DNA of 64,000 nt from Nocardia jejuensis NBRC 103114 (lineage in GTDB: Bacteria > Actinomycetota > Actinomycetes > Mycobacteriales > Mycobacteriaceae): the NCBI RefSeq assembly GCF_001613145.1, contig NZ_BDBU01000048.1, positions 1 through 64,000 on the forward strand, given 5' to 3'. Numbering within the stretch: position 1 is the first letter of the stretch; every line of letters starts with the position of its first letter. Shown here one piece after another: positions 41,825-50,550 of this stretch. The notes beneath the pieces were generated by a model. It was not told where the DNA came from, ran no database searches, and saw only the letters and a program-made list of their open reading frames with translations. Position numbers and translations under genes: made by a program.

Positions 41825-42817
41825 GTGGCCAGGAATCTGACGCAGCTCGAGTTGCTCATCGAGCTGGAGCCGATTGCCGAAGCGAACGTGAACAGGCATC
41901 TATCCATGGCCAAACCCTGGAATCCACACGACTACGTGCCGTGGGATGAGGGTCGCAACTTCGCAGCTATGGATGGCATCGACTGGGATCCCGGGCAGTC
42001 GCGTCTCAACGAGGTCGCCAAGGCGGCCATGATCACCAATCTGCTGACCGAGGACAATCTTCCCAGTTATCACCGGGAGATCGCCGAGAACTTTTCCCAG
42101 GATGGGGCCTGGGGCACCTGGGTCGGGCGTTGGACCGCCGAGGAGAACCGGCACGGCATCGTGTTGCGGGACTACCTCGTGGTGACCCGCGGTGTGGATC
42201 CGGTGGCGCTCGAGCAGGCTCGCATGATCCATATGACCAATGGCTACAGCGCGGTCGATCTGGTGCGAGAACGCGCGGCTACCACCGATATTCGCGCGGA
42301 CGGCGGTTTCATGTTCTCCGTCGCGTATGTGACTTTTCAGGAACTGGCGACACGCGTTTCGCATCGCAATACGGGCAAAGTGTGCAATGACCCCATAGCG
42401 GATCGCATGCTGCAGCGCATCGCCGCCGACGAGAACCTGCACATGATCTTCTACCGGAATATCTGTGCCGCGGCACTGGATGTCGCTCCGGATCAGGCGA
42501 TGGAAGCCATCACCCACATCATCAAGGGCTTCCAAATGCCCGGTGCCGGAATGCCCGACTTCCGGCGCAATGGAGTGATCATGGCCAAGCACGGAATCTA
42601 CGATCTGCGCCAACATCTCGAAGAGGTCGTGATGCCGGTGCTCAAGAAGTGGAATATCTTCGAGCGCACCGACTTCGGCCCCTATGGCGAGGAACTCCGC
42701 AACGATCTCGGCGAATTCCTGGAGAACCTCCGCAAGGACGTGATTCGCTTCGAGGAACAGCGCGACCGCTCCCTGGCACGTGATGCCGCGCGTCGCGAAA
42801 AGCAACTGATCAGCTGA
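41825..42817 (+). CDS. DesA-type acyl-ACP desaturase
   Basis: A 330-aa soluble diiron enzyme of the stearoyl-ACP desaturase family, most like mycobacterial DesA1/DesA2, which introduce double bases for unsaturated or meromycolate chains. The diiron motifs EENRHG near residue 106 and DENLH near residue 200 are intact. Translation starts at a GTG behind GAGGGAGG. It is divergent from the KasA/B-like and FAAL genes, so the three could form one lipid-modifying unit. A strong intrinsic terminator follows at once, so it is monocistronic. Confidence 0.93.
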   Translation: MARNLTQLELLIELEPIAEANVNRHLSMAKPWNPHDYVPWDEGRNFAAMDGIDWDPGQSRLNEVAKAAMITNLLTEDNLPSYHREIAENFSQDGAWGTWVGRWTAEENRHGIVLRDYLVVTRGVDPVALEQARMIHMTNGYSAVDLVRERAATTDIRADGGFMFSVAYVTFQELATRVSHRNTGKVCNDPIADRMLQRIAADENLHMIFYRNICAAALDVAPDQAMEAITHIIKGFQMPGAGMPDFRRNGVIMAKHGIYDLRQHLEEVVMPVLKKWNIFERTDFGPYGEELRNDLGEFLENLRKDVIRFEEQRDRSLARDAARREKQLIS

Positions 42818-42834
42818 CCGACCCGTATCGTCGC

Positions 42835-42868
42835 GCCGCACCGGAATTCGTTCCGGTGCGGCGTTTTT
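42835..42868 (+). terminator. intrinsic terminator after desaturase
   Basis: A 12-bp perfect stem (GCCGCACCGGAA and its complement) with a TTCG tetraloop is followed by GTTTTT, 17 bp after the desaturase stop. This is a textbook rho-independent terminator. Confidence 0.93.
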
Positions 42869-42955
42869 CATGGTTTTCCCTGATGCCCGGTCGGACTCCG
42901 CGGCGTACCGTCACGAACGAACACGCACGTGGAGCATCGACTTCCGGGGGATCAC

Positions 42956-43417
42956 ATGACCACGACCGCCACACCGCCCACCGTTCCCAGCTATGTGAAC
43001 TGGATCGTCAAGCGACTCTTGCGATCACCGTTCCATCGGATTATGAGCCGCAACACCATGGAGCTGACCTTCACCGGCCGCAAGAGCGGCAAGCAGTACA
43101 CGGCGGTGGTGCGGTACGTGCGCTCCGAGAACGCCATCACCTGCTACACCGACAGCAAGTGGTGGATCAATCTGCAGGGCGGCGCGCCCGTGGAGATGCT
43201 CATCGGGCGGCGGGTGGTCTTCGGGACCGCCACGGTCATCAAGGATCCCGAGAGCGTGGCTGAGAGCCTCGCCGGGTTCCTGGCTGCCACCCCGGGTGAC
43301 TCCAAGTACTACGGGGTTCGGCGGACTCCCGAGGGGCTGCCACAGCGGGATGACATCCACGCGGCCGCCCAGTACACCACTGTGGTGCGGATCGTTCCTG
43401 CTGATCGTGTGGTCTGA
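42956..43417 (+). CDS. Ddn-like deazaflavin (F420)-dependent nitroreductase family protein
   Basis: A 153-aa split-barrel protein of the PF04075 family, F420H2-dependent quinone or nitro reductases found in mycolata. The core FHRIMSRNTMELTFTGRKSGK near residue 32 and the VVRYVRSENAITCYTD strand pair match family members, with the last segment YYGVRRTPEG. The ATG at 42956 follows a GGGGGATCA site. It stands alone after the desaturase terminator. Length is normal. Confidence 0.85.
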   Translation: MTTTATPPTVPSYVNWIVKRLLRSPFHRIMSRNTMELTFTGRKSGKQYTAVVRYVRSENAITCYTDSKWWINLQGGAPVEMLIGRRVVFGTATVIKDPESVAESLAGFLAATPGDSKYYGVRRTPEGLPQRDDIHAAAQYTTVVRIVPADRVV

Positions 43418-44030
43418 AACTGGTTGGGCTGTAAACGATTACAAGACAAAGACAAAGATGCCTGGAAGAGAAGGGAAGAAGAGCCTGCGCAACCGGCGGT
43501 ATCGAGGTCTGCCGGATGTCGGGTGTGGAGGGGGTGCAGGGCACTCATGCCAGCAAGGGCATGCGGGCCAGTAGGGCATGTGGGTGGTGGTGTGGAGTGC
43601 TCGAGTGGTGACCACGGCCATCCAACCAGGCCGGGACGAGAGAGGACGGCTCCCGGCTGGGGAGCCCAGGTCGGGTACGGCAGGCGAAATGACCAGCACT
43701 GCCATCTTTTCCGCAGCAACACCACAGGGGTGTACGAGTGTTGGTGCGGAACCAGCGTCGGCTCTTGTGCCGTGAGAGAAGTACGTGAGAGCGGCAGGCA
43801 CCGAGTCTTCCGCTCCGGCGGCGCGCGGTGTCAGCGGCAGTCGCGTGTACGGATCGCTCACTGGCGCAGGATCTTTCATCTCCATGTCCATCTTCCTCTC
43901 AGTGCCCGTGCCCGAGTGTGCGTGCGGTGTGGCCTGAAAGCGCTCGGGTGCATGGGCTTGCACCGGGCGAACCAGGACAGCACCGGTCCCCGCAAGGGAG
44001 CCGGTGTGCCTGGTGTAGTGGGTGGTGGGT
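43418..44030. other. 613-bp region without a supported gene
   Basis: This stretch between the Ddn-like gene and the HNH gene end has an irregular, less GC-biased composition, including a purine-rich tract (about 43441-43490) and a CGTGAGAG repeat with a 13-bp period (43771 and 43784). Open frames of 220-250 codons exist on both strands, but they lack ribosome sites, domain-like patterns and the third-position GC bias. It may be a decayed gene or mobile-element debris. Confidence 0.5.
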
Positions 44031-45518
44031 TCAGCTTCGATCGACCGGAGAATCACGGTGATCGAGGAACTCCCGATGACGAGCCCGCTCTCGTCGTTCC
44101 CGGGCACGCAGTCGCGCTTGGGCGGCGGCGAGCATCTCCCCGGGATGATGCCGATGATTCACCCTAGGAGTGCGAGTGGGGTCGATATGGATCGGTGCGA
44201 TCCAGCCCGTGCGGCCGGGGAATTCTGAATTCTTGCCCATCACAATCGTTTTCCAACCACCAGGGCCGTCGTGCACCAACGCGTGGCACGCGTCGCAGGC
44301 CAAGGTGAGGTTCTCGATATCGGTGGGTCCGCCCTTGCTGTGTTCGGTGATGTGATGCACCGCAGCCAACGTCGCGGGAGCACTACACCCCGGGCGGGTG
44401 CAGCCACGCTCGGCAGCGATCAACACCCTGCGCTGGGCCGGGCTCGCGAGGCGTTCCCCGTGCCCGAGATGCAGGGGCATGCCGGTGTGGTCGAACAAAG
44501 CCAGGAACGGCTTGGACCGTTCGGCGAGTTTGAGGGCTTCGGGGATGGACACCGTGCCGCCCGAGGCGGTGGTGGCCACTCCGGCAGCCTCTTCGAGCTC
44601 CGCGAGGGTCATGGTGACGATCGCTTCCACCGGCAAACCACGATGGGATCCGAGTTTGCCGGGTCCTATTTCCGGGCGCAGGAATGCCAGCAGCGCATCG
44701 TGATTGCGTTGCGCGGCGCTGCGGCTATCGCGTTGGGCGGCGGCGTCGAGGATTTCGCGGGTCACGTGCTCGGTGTCAGCGAATGGGCTGTCCGGGTCCT
44801 CGGGATTGCACATGCCGGGGCGGGCCAGTTTCGCCAGGACCGGTTCCAGCAGCGCCCGCAACGCGGGGGTGATCTCGCCTTTCAGCAAGGACATCCCGTC
44901 GAGGCGTTGGTCGCACAACACGATCCCCCGCATACGGGCGCGGTCGGTGTCGTCGGTGAGTGTCCCGTCGGGGTCCAGGTGCGCGGACAGGGAATTGCCG
45001 ATCCGGGGCAAGTCATCAGGAGACCCACACCGCGCGTGCTCGGCCATGACTTGTTCGGCGGCGTCGCGGTCTGCACGCGAGATGGCGTGCGGGAGTCGGT
45101 GCATGATCGTGCCGATCGTGCGGGCGTGCTCGGGCGAGATTTCCCCGGCGGCTTGGGCTTTCGCGGTATAGGCCAGCAAAGGTTCGAGGTCTTGTCCGGT
45201 GATGTCGTGCCAGATCCCGAACTGCTGAGCGGCTTTCATGCGCCCGAACGCTTCCCGGTGCGAGAGCCGCAGTGCTTGTTCCAGGAACCGCACTACGTCG
45301 CGCACGCCTGCGCGTTGCGGGATGGACCGTTCCACGACCTCGACCACCAGTCGGTGCTCCAACGCAGCGAGGCGTCGTTTGCTGGTTTCCACCGAGCGCA
45401 TCAGTTCAGTGACTCCGTCATCGGTCAACGGCGCGAGGTTCGCATCGAGCAGGGTGTCGACTGCGGTGGCCAGCTCGGCCCCCGCAGTGTCTCCGATCCC
45501 TGTCTCGTTCGAACGCAT
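44031..45518 (-). CDS. DUF222/HNH endonuclease (13E12 repeat family)
   Basis: A 495-aa protein with an N-terminal DUF222 region (LMRSVETSKRRLAALEHRLVVEVVE, residues about 35-320) and a C-terminal HNH nuclease domain: CTRPGC, AAVHHITEHSKGG, ENLTLACDACHALVH. This is the REP13E12 type, present in many copies in actinobacterial genomes and linked with prophage and repeat loci in M. tuberculosis. It is full length with an intact nuclease motif. A promoter with a palindrome in its spacer lies just upstream. Function is unproven; DNA cleavage is expected. Confidence 0.92.
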   Translation of the reverse strand: MRSNETGIGDTAGAELATAVDTLLDANLAPLTDDGVTELMRSVETSKRRLAALEHRLVVEVVERSIPQRAGVRDVVRFLEQALRLSHREAFGRMKAAQQFGIWHDITGQDLEPLLAYTAKAQAAGEISPEHARTIGTIMHRLPHAISRADRDAAEQVMAEHARCGSPDDLPRIGNSLSAHLDPDGTLTDDTDRARMRGIVLCDQRLDGMSLLKGEITPALRALLEPVLAKLARPGMCNPEDPDSPFADTEHVTREILDAAAQRDSRSAAQRNHDALLAFLRPEIGPGKLGSHRGLPVEAIVTMTLAELEEAAGVATTASGGTVSIPEALKLAERSKPFLALFDHTGMPLHLGHGERLASPAQRRVLIAAERGCTRPGCSAPATLAAVHHITEHSKGGPTDIENLTLACDACHALVHDGPGGWKTIVMGKNSEFPGRTGWIAPIHIDPTRTPRVNHRHHPGEMLAAAQARLRARERRERARHREFLDHRDSPVDRS

Positions 45519-45559
45519 GTGCTAATTCTACCGCGTGAGATCACCGAATGGAACAGAAA

Positions 45560-45589
45560 ACCCTATCTGAACTGCACGTATTCAGACAA
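45560..45589 (-). promoter_or_regulatory. promoter with operator in the spacer, HNH gene
   Basis: On the minus strand TTGTCT, 18 bp and TAGGGT form a plausible promoter, 42 bp before the HNH start at 45518. The spacer holds the inverted repeat TCTGAA-N9-TTCAGA (45566-45586), which overlaps the edge of the -35. A protein bound there would block polymerase. Confidence 0.45.
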
Positions 45590-45666
45590 TCTAGTTGTTC
45601 GCAATCACCCCGCTCATCCACAGGCCGATCGAGCTGTCCATCCCGCACCGCACCCGGCAAGCCGGA

Positions 45667-46509
45667 TCAGAACAATGTCATCGGATCGGTGGGGATCGGA
45701 TCCGGGAGCGGATCGAGCTCGGTTATCCGGGCCCTCACGTCGTCGTGGAAGCGACGGGCGAGAGTTCGGGCGCGGGCATTGTCGGGCGTATGGATGAACA
45801 TCGTCGGCGAGCGGCCCTCGATGAGCCAGTCGGCGACGACCTTCACCCAGGGCTGCCAGCCCGCGACGGTTGTCGCGAGGTCGTCGCGGCCGTGGTAGCG
45901 GACTATCGGGTATTCGGTGAGGGCGCGGGTGCGGCGGGGGGCTCGGGGCTTCTTGGCGTAGGCCTCTTGCTCGGCGGGGCTGACGGGTGGGGTGGCGAAG
46001 AGGGTGGTGGTGTCGAAGGGAATCCACTCGGCGCCGGCGGCCTGCAGGATCGATTCGAGTTGGGTTATGGCTCTGGCGTTTTGGAAGAAGGCGGGGTGAC
46101 GCACCTCGACGGCTGCGCGGTAGTGGTCCGGCAGGCCCTCGAGCAGGTGGGAGAGGGCCCGGAGGTCGGTGAAGGAGGGTGGGAGTTGGATCCAGAGCGC
46201 GTGCAATCGTCGGCCGAGCGGCTCGATGGCATCCAGGAAGGCGTGCATTTCGTCGTCGACGCCGGTGAGGCGGCGCTCGTGGGTGACTGTGCGCGGGAGC
46301 TTCATCACGAAGCGGAAGTCCGGATCTGTCTGGCGCGCCCAGGATTCCACGGTTCGGCGCTGCGGCGTGGCGTAGAACGTGGTGTTTCCTTCGACCGCGT
46401 TGCACCACGAGGAGTAGGAGCGCAGGCGTTCGGCCGGGGGCAGGGGTTTCTCCTGCCACTCCGGGTGAGTCCACATCGCACATCCCACGTGTAACCGCAT
46501 GTCTGACAC
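45667..46509 (-). CDS. DUF72 (YecE-like) family protein
   Basis: A 280-aa TIM-barrel-like protein of the DUF72 family. Typical blocks are HVGCAMWTHPEWQ at the start, WCNAVEGNTTFYATP near residue 35, FVMKLPRTVTHERRL near residue 65 and AAVEVRHPAFF near residue 130. No activity is established for the family. It begins one base after the stop of the upstream glycerol kinase (GTG at 46509, or ATG at 46500), so it is part of the IclR-glpK operon, a link I have not seen explained. Confidence 0.88.
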   Translation of the reverse strand: MSDMRLHVGCAMWTHPEWQEKPLPPAERLRSYSSWCNAVEGNTTFYATPQRRTVESWARQTDPDFRFVMKLPRTVTHERRLTGVDDEMHAFLDAIEPLGRRLHALWIQLPPSFTDLRALSHLLEGLPDHYRAAVEVRHPAFFQNARAITQLESILQAAGAEWIPFDTTTLFATPPVSPAEQEAYAKKPRAPRRTRALTEYPIVRYHGRDDLATTVAGWQPWVKVVADWLIEGRSPTMFIHTPDNARARTLARRFHDDVRARITELDPLPDPIPTDPMTLF

Positions 46510-46510
46510 G

Positions 46511-48025
46511 TTAAGTCAAGCGCTTCTCTGGGCGCAGCCATCCGAAGGTGAGCTCCACGGCCCGTTTCCAGTTGTCGTATTCCTGTTCACGCAGTTCGGG
46601 ATTCATCGTCGGTAGCCATTGGGCTGCTACTCGCCAGTTGTGGCGCAGGCCTTCGAGATCCGGCCAGTAGCCGACCGCCAGACCGGCGGCATACGCCGCG
46701 CCCAGCGACACGGTCTCCGCGACCATCGGGCGCATCACGGGTACGTCCAGCACATCCGCGATGATCTGCATGAGCAGGTTGTCGGAGGTCATCCCGCCTG
46801 CCACTCGCAGCGCGGAGGCGTGCAGGCCCGAGTCGGCGTTCATGGCCTCCACCACGTCGCGGGTCTGCCACGCGGTCGCCTCGAGGACCGCTCTGGCTAT
46901 GTGGCCCTTGGTGACATAGGACGTCAGGCCGATCAGCAGGCCCCGGGCATCGCTGCGCCAGTGCGGCGCGTAGAGCCCGGAGAAGGCCGGGACCAGGTAG
47001 CAGCCGCCATTGTCTTCGACTGTGCCCGCGAGGGTTTCGATCTCGGGCGCACTGGCTATCAGGCCGATGTTGTCGCGCAGCCACTGCACCAGCGAGCCGG
47101 TCACCGCGATCGGCCCCTCCAGCGCGTACACCGGGTCGGGGCCTACCTGATAACCGATCGTGGTGAGCAGGCCGTGAGTGGAGCGCACCAGCTCGCGGCC
47201 GGTGTTCATCAGGAGGAAACCGCCTGTGCCGTAGGTGCATTCGGTCTCACCGGGCGCAAAGCAGGTCTGGCCGAAGAGGGCCGCGTGCTGGTCGCCCAGG
47301 GCCGCCGCGATCCGGACGCCGGGCAGCACCCGCCGGGCGGTGCCGAACTCCCCGGTGGAGTGTTCGATGCGCGGGAGCATGGCCTTGGGGATGTCGAACA
47401 AGCGCAGCAACTCATCGTCCCAGGCCAGGGTGGCCAGGTTCATCAGCAGGGTGCGGCCCGCGTTCGTCACGTCGGTGACGTGCACGCCGTGGTCCGCGCC
47501 GCCGGTCAGATTCCAGATGAGCCAGGTTTCCATGGTCCCGAACAGCACCTCGCCGCGTTCGGCGCGCTGCCGCAGACCGGGCACGTTGTCCAGCAGCCAG
47601 CGCAGCCGGGGCGCTGCGAAGTAGGTGGTCAGCGGGAGGCCGCAGAGTTCCCGAATGCGTTCCGCGTCAGCGGATTCCCGCAACTCACTGACCAAGTCCT
47701 CGGTGCGCACGTCCTGCCAGACGATGGCCCGGCCGATGGGGGTTCCGGTGCCGCGATCCCAGACCACCGTGGTCTCGCGCTGGTTCGCGATACCGATGGC
47801 GGCGACCTGATCGACCGTGATGCCCGAATCCCGCAGTGCGGCAGGCACTGTGCGCTCGACATTGCGCCAGATCTCCAAGGCGTCCTGCTCCACCCAGCCG
47901 GGACGCGGATAGTGCTGGCGATGCTCGCGCTGCGATACACCGGCCAGCCGCGCGCGCTGGTCGAACAGGATGCAGCGGGTCGAGGTGGTGCCCTGATCTA
48001 TCGCCAGCACATACCGTTGGCTCAT
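46511..48025 (-). CDS. glpK: glycerol kinase
   Basis: A 504-aa FGGY kinase converting glycerol to glycerol-3-phosphate with ATP. The N-terminal phosphate-1 motif is AIDQGTTSTRC, glycerol-contact blocks are NQRETTVVWDR and GLPLTTYFAAPRLRWLL, and the C-terminus has the FGGY signatures. It is about two-thirds similar by eye to the second glycerol kinase, 940 bp away on the other strand. It follows the IclR regulator by 22 bp and precedes the DUF72 gene. Having two full-length glpK genes at one locus suggests different regulation or kinetics. Confidence 0.95.
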   Translation of the reverse strand: MSQRYVLAIDQGTTSTRCILFDQRARLAGVSQREHRQHYPRPGWVEQDALEIWRNVERTVPAALRDSGITVDQVAAIGIANQRETTVVWDRGTGTPIGRAIVWQDVRTEDLVSELRESADAERIRELCGLPLTTYFAAPRLRWLLDNVPGLRQRAERGEVLFGTMETWLIWNLTGGADHGVHVTDVTNAGRTLLMNLATLAWDDELLRLFDIPKAMLPRIEHSTGEFGTARRVLPGVRIAAALGDQHAALFGQTCFAPGETECTYGTGGFLLMNTGRELVRSTHGLLTTIGYQVGPDPVYALEGPIAVTGSLVQWLRDNIGLIASAPEIETLAGTVEDNGGCYLVPAFSGLYAPHWRSDARGLLIGLTSYVTKGHIARAVLEATAWQTRDVVEAMNADSGLHASALRVAGGMTSDNLLMQIIADVLDVPVMRPMVAETVSLGAAYAAGLAVGYWPDLEGLRHNWRVAAQWLPTMNPELREQEYDNWKRAVELTFGWLRPEKRLT

Positions 48026-48047
48026 CCGTGCACGCTTTCACCGAAAG

Positions 48048-48812
48048 TCATTGTGCGCCTCCGAGATCCCTGGACACTGCCGCGGCGGCGTCGCCCACCT
48101 GGCCGAGAAACGCCGGACGGAAGCGCAATTGCCCGTCGCACAGATGCTCGAGCGGACCGGAGATGCCGATCGCGCCGACCACCAGGCCACCGCGGGCGCG
48201 AATCGGGGCGGCTATGCCCGCCTCGCCGGATCGGTACTCGCCGATGTCCCCCGCCCAGCCGGTCCGGCGGATCTCGGTCAGCACCCGGCCCAGGGCGGCG
48301 TGGTCGACGATCGTGCGATGGGTCAGGGCGGGCAGGTCGCGGTCGCGGACGGCGGCGGACAGTTCCGAGTCGTACGCGAGCAGCACCTTGCCCAGCGCGG
48401 TGGCGTGCGCGGGCAGCATCTCACCGACCGCGAGCGCCTGTTCGGAATTGTCGGGGCGGAAGACGTGGTGGATGACCCGCACTCCCCCGTCCGCCGGCGT
48501 GGCGATGCGCACCGACTCACCGCTGCGCGCGGCCAGGGTGTCCGCACGATTGATCGCACGTGACCGCAACTCGTTGGCATCGAGGTAGCCCGCACCCAGT
48601 TGCCGCATGGCCGAGCCGAGTCCGTACTTGCCGCTCGCCGGATCCTGATCGACGAAGCCCACGCCCTGCAGGGTCCGCAGAATCCCATGTGCGGTGGGCT
48701 TGGCCAGCCCCAGCGCACCCGCGATCTCACCGACCGCCATGCGCCCGGATCCGCGGGCGAGCAGACGCAACACGGCCGCCGCGCGCTCGATCGACTGAAT
48801 CGGACCCGGCAT
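48048..48812 (-). CDS. IclR-family regulator, GylR-like
   Basis: A 254-aa IclR protein with an N-terminal winged helix (SIERAAAVLRLLARGSGRMAVGEIAGALGLAKPTAHGILRTL) and a C-terminal effector domain (AHATALGKVLLAY, WAGDIGEYRSGEAGIAAPI). GylR, the glycerol operon repressor of Streptomyces, is of this family, and the gene is the first of an operon with glpK and divergent from glpK-glpD. It should respond to glycerol or glycerol-3-phosphate. A 6-7-6 palindrome lies 22 bp upstream of its start. Confidence 0.92.
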   Translation of the reverse strand: MPGPIQSIERAAAVLRLLARGSGRMAVGEIAGALGLAKPTAHGILRTLQGVGFVDQDPASGKYGLGSAMRQLGAGYLDANELRSRAINRADTLAARSGESVRIATPADGGVRVIHHVFRPDNSEQALAVGEMLPAHATALGKVLLAYDSELSAAVRDRDLPALTHRTIVDHAALGRVLTEIRRTGWAGDIGEYRSGEAGIAAPIRARGGLVVGAIGISGPLEHLCDGQLRFRPAFLGQVGDAAAAVSRDLGGAQ

Positions 48813-48833
48813 TCCCGTAACCTACCAGCAAAC

Positions 48834-48852
48834 CGTTCGGCATTGTCGAACG
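48834..48852. promoter_or_regulatory. candidate GylR/IclR operator
   Basis: CGTTCG-GCATTGT-CGAACG is a perfect 6-7-6 inverted repeat in the 150-bp gap between the IclR gene and the divergent glpK-glpD pair. TTCG/CGAA half-sites are common for IclR proteins. It could control both directions. Confidence 0.55.
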
Positions 48853-48962
48853 CATGCCCTGTCACCGGTGCCGATCGCTCCGTAGCGTCGAGTTCGGGTC
48901 CGGCGGCGACCGGTCTCACCAGGGCAAGCGGACTCGATGACGAGAATCCGGAAAGGACCGCG

Positions 48963-50483
48963 ATGACGCAGTACGTCGGAGCCATCGATCAAGGCACGAC
49001 CTCCACGCGATTCATGGTGTTCGACCACGGCGGCGATGTGATTGCCCGGCATCAGCTCGAACACGAGCAGATCATGCCGAAGGCCGGCTGGGTCGAACAC
49101 AATCCTGATGAGATCTGGGAACGTACTCGCACAGTCATCAAGACCGCGCTCGCAGTGGCCGATCTCACGGCCGAGGATCTGGCCGCGGTCGGCGTCACGA
49201 ACCAGCGCGAGACCACCATCGTGTGGGACCGCCGCACCGGACGCCCCTACTACAACGCCATCGTCTGGCAGGACACCCGCACCGATCGGATCATCGCCGA
49301 TCTGGAGAAGGCCGGGCACACCGAACTCATCCGCAACCGAACGGGATTGCCTCCGGCGCCGTACTTCTCGGGCGGCAAGCTGAAATGGATTCTCGACAAT
49401 GTGCACGGCGTGCGCGCGGCCGCCGAGCGCGGCGACGCCCTGTTCGGAACCCCGGACAGCTGGCTGATCTGGAATCTCACCGGCGGCGTCCACGGCGGTG
49501 TGCACATCACGGACTCCACCAATGCCTCGCGCACCATGCTGATGGACCTCGAAACCCTGGACTGGGACGAGGAATTGCTCGAGGTCTTCGGTGTCCCGCG
49601 CGCCATGCTCCCGGCCATCGCCCCCTCGGCCAACCCGGAGGGGTTCGGCACCACCAATCCCGCGGGCCCGTTCAAGGGCTCGGTGACGATCGCGGGCGTG
49701 CTCGGCGATCAGCAGGCCGCCACCGTCGGGCAGGTGTGCTTCAAGCCCGGTGAGGCCAAGAACACCTACGGCACAGGGAATTTCCTGATGCTCAATACCG
49801 GTACAGAGATTGTGCACTCCAAGCACGGCCTGCTGACCACCGTCGCCTACCAGTTCGGCGACGCCGAGCCGGTGTACGCGCTGGAAGGTTCCATCGCGGT
49901 CACCGGGTCGGCCGTGCAGTGGCTGCGCGATCAGCTGGGCATCATCTCCGGCGCCTCGCAGATGGAATCGCTCGCCGGACAGGTCACCGACAACGGCGGG
50001 GTGTACTTCGTGCCCGCGTTCTCCGGACTCTTCGCACCGTACTGGCGGCCGGACGCCCGCGGCATCATCATCGGGCTGTCCCGCTACAGCAACAATGCCC
50101 ACTTGGCCAGGGCCACACTGGAATCCATCTGCTACCAGACCCGCGACGTGGTCGAGGCCATGCAGCGCGATTCCGGCGTGAAACTCGAGACGCTGCGGGT
50201 CGACGGCGGCGTCACCGCCAACGAACTGGCCATGCAGATCCAAGCCGACTTCCTGGGCGTCCCGGTCTCGCGGCCGGTCGTGCCCGAAACCACCGCTCTG
50301 GGTGCGGCTTACGCGGCCGGGTTGGCGGTCGGGTTCTGGAACAACACCGACGAACTCGTCGCCAACTGGCACGAGGACAAGCGCTGGCAACCCACCTGGA
50401 GCGAGGAGCAGCGCGAACGCGGGTACGCCCGCTGGATCAAGGCCGTCTCGCGCACCCTCGACTGGGTCGATCTCGATGACTGA
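48963..50483 (+). CDS. glpK: glycerol kinase
   Basis: A 506-aa FGGY-family glycerol kinase. It has AIDQGTTSTRFMVFDH at the N-terminus, NQRETTIVWDRRTGRPYYNAIVWQDTRTD near residue 80, and RVDGGVTANELAMQIQADFLGVPV near the end. The HSKHGLLTTVAYQ and YALEGSIAVTGSAVQWLRD blocks are the classical form found in Streptomyces and mycobacterial GlpK. It is probably the main kinase, as it is followed by glpD. The ATG at 48963 has a GAAAGGA site. The regulator gene is divergent 150 bp upstream. Confidence 0.96.
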   Translation: MTQYVGAIDQGTTSTRFMVFDHGGDVIARHQLEHEQIMPKAGWVEHNPDEIWERTRTVIKTALAVADLTAEDLAAVGVTNQRETTIVWDRRTGRPYYNAIVWQDTRTDRIIADLEKAGHTELIRNRTGLPPAPYFSGGKLKWILDNVHGVRAAAERGDALFGTPDSWLIWNLTGGVHGGVHITDSTNASRTMLMDLETLDWDEELLEVFGVPRAMLPAIAPSANPEGFGTTNPAGPFKGSVTIAGVLGDQQAATVGQVCFKPGEAKNTYGTGNFLMLNTGTEIVHSKHGLLTTVAYQFGDAEPVYALEGSIAVTGSAVQWLRDQLGIISGASQMESLAGQVTDNGGVYFVPAFSGLFAPYWRPDARGIIIGLSRYSNNAHLARATLESICYQTRDVVEAMQRDSGVKLETLRVDGGVTANELAMQIQADFLGVPVSRPVVPETTALGAAYAAGLAVGFWNNTDELVANWHEDKRWQPTWSEEQRERGYARWIKAVSRTLDWVDLDD

Positions 50484-50550
50484 GCATCGGCCGAACCACC
50501 TGCCCGGGTCGCCTCAGAAGACTGAAACCACCGCTAGCAAGGAGCATTTC

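Noticed and set aside
43424..44167. Possible genes in the 613-bp gap (247 codons plus strand, 222 codons minus strand)
   Set aside because: Neither has a ribosome site, a signal or domain pattern, or the codon bias of neighbouring genes. The two overlap each other almost entirely.
44271..45797. 508-codon plus-strand frame opposite the HNH gene
   Set aside because: It is antisense to an intact DUF222/HNH gene and has no recognisable domain.
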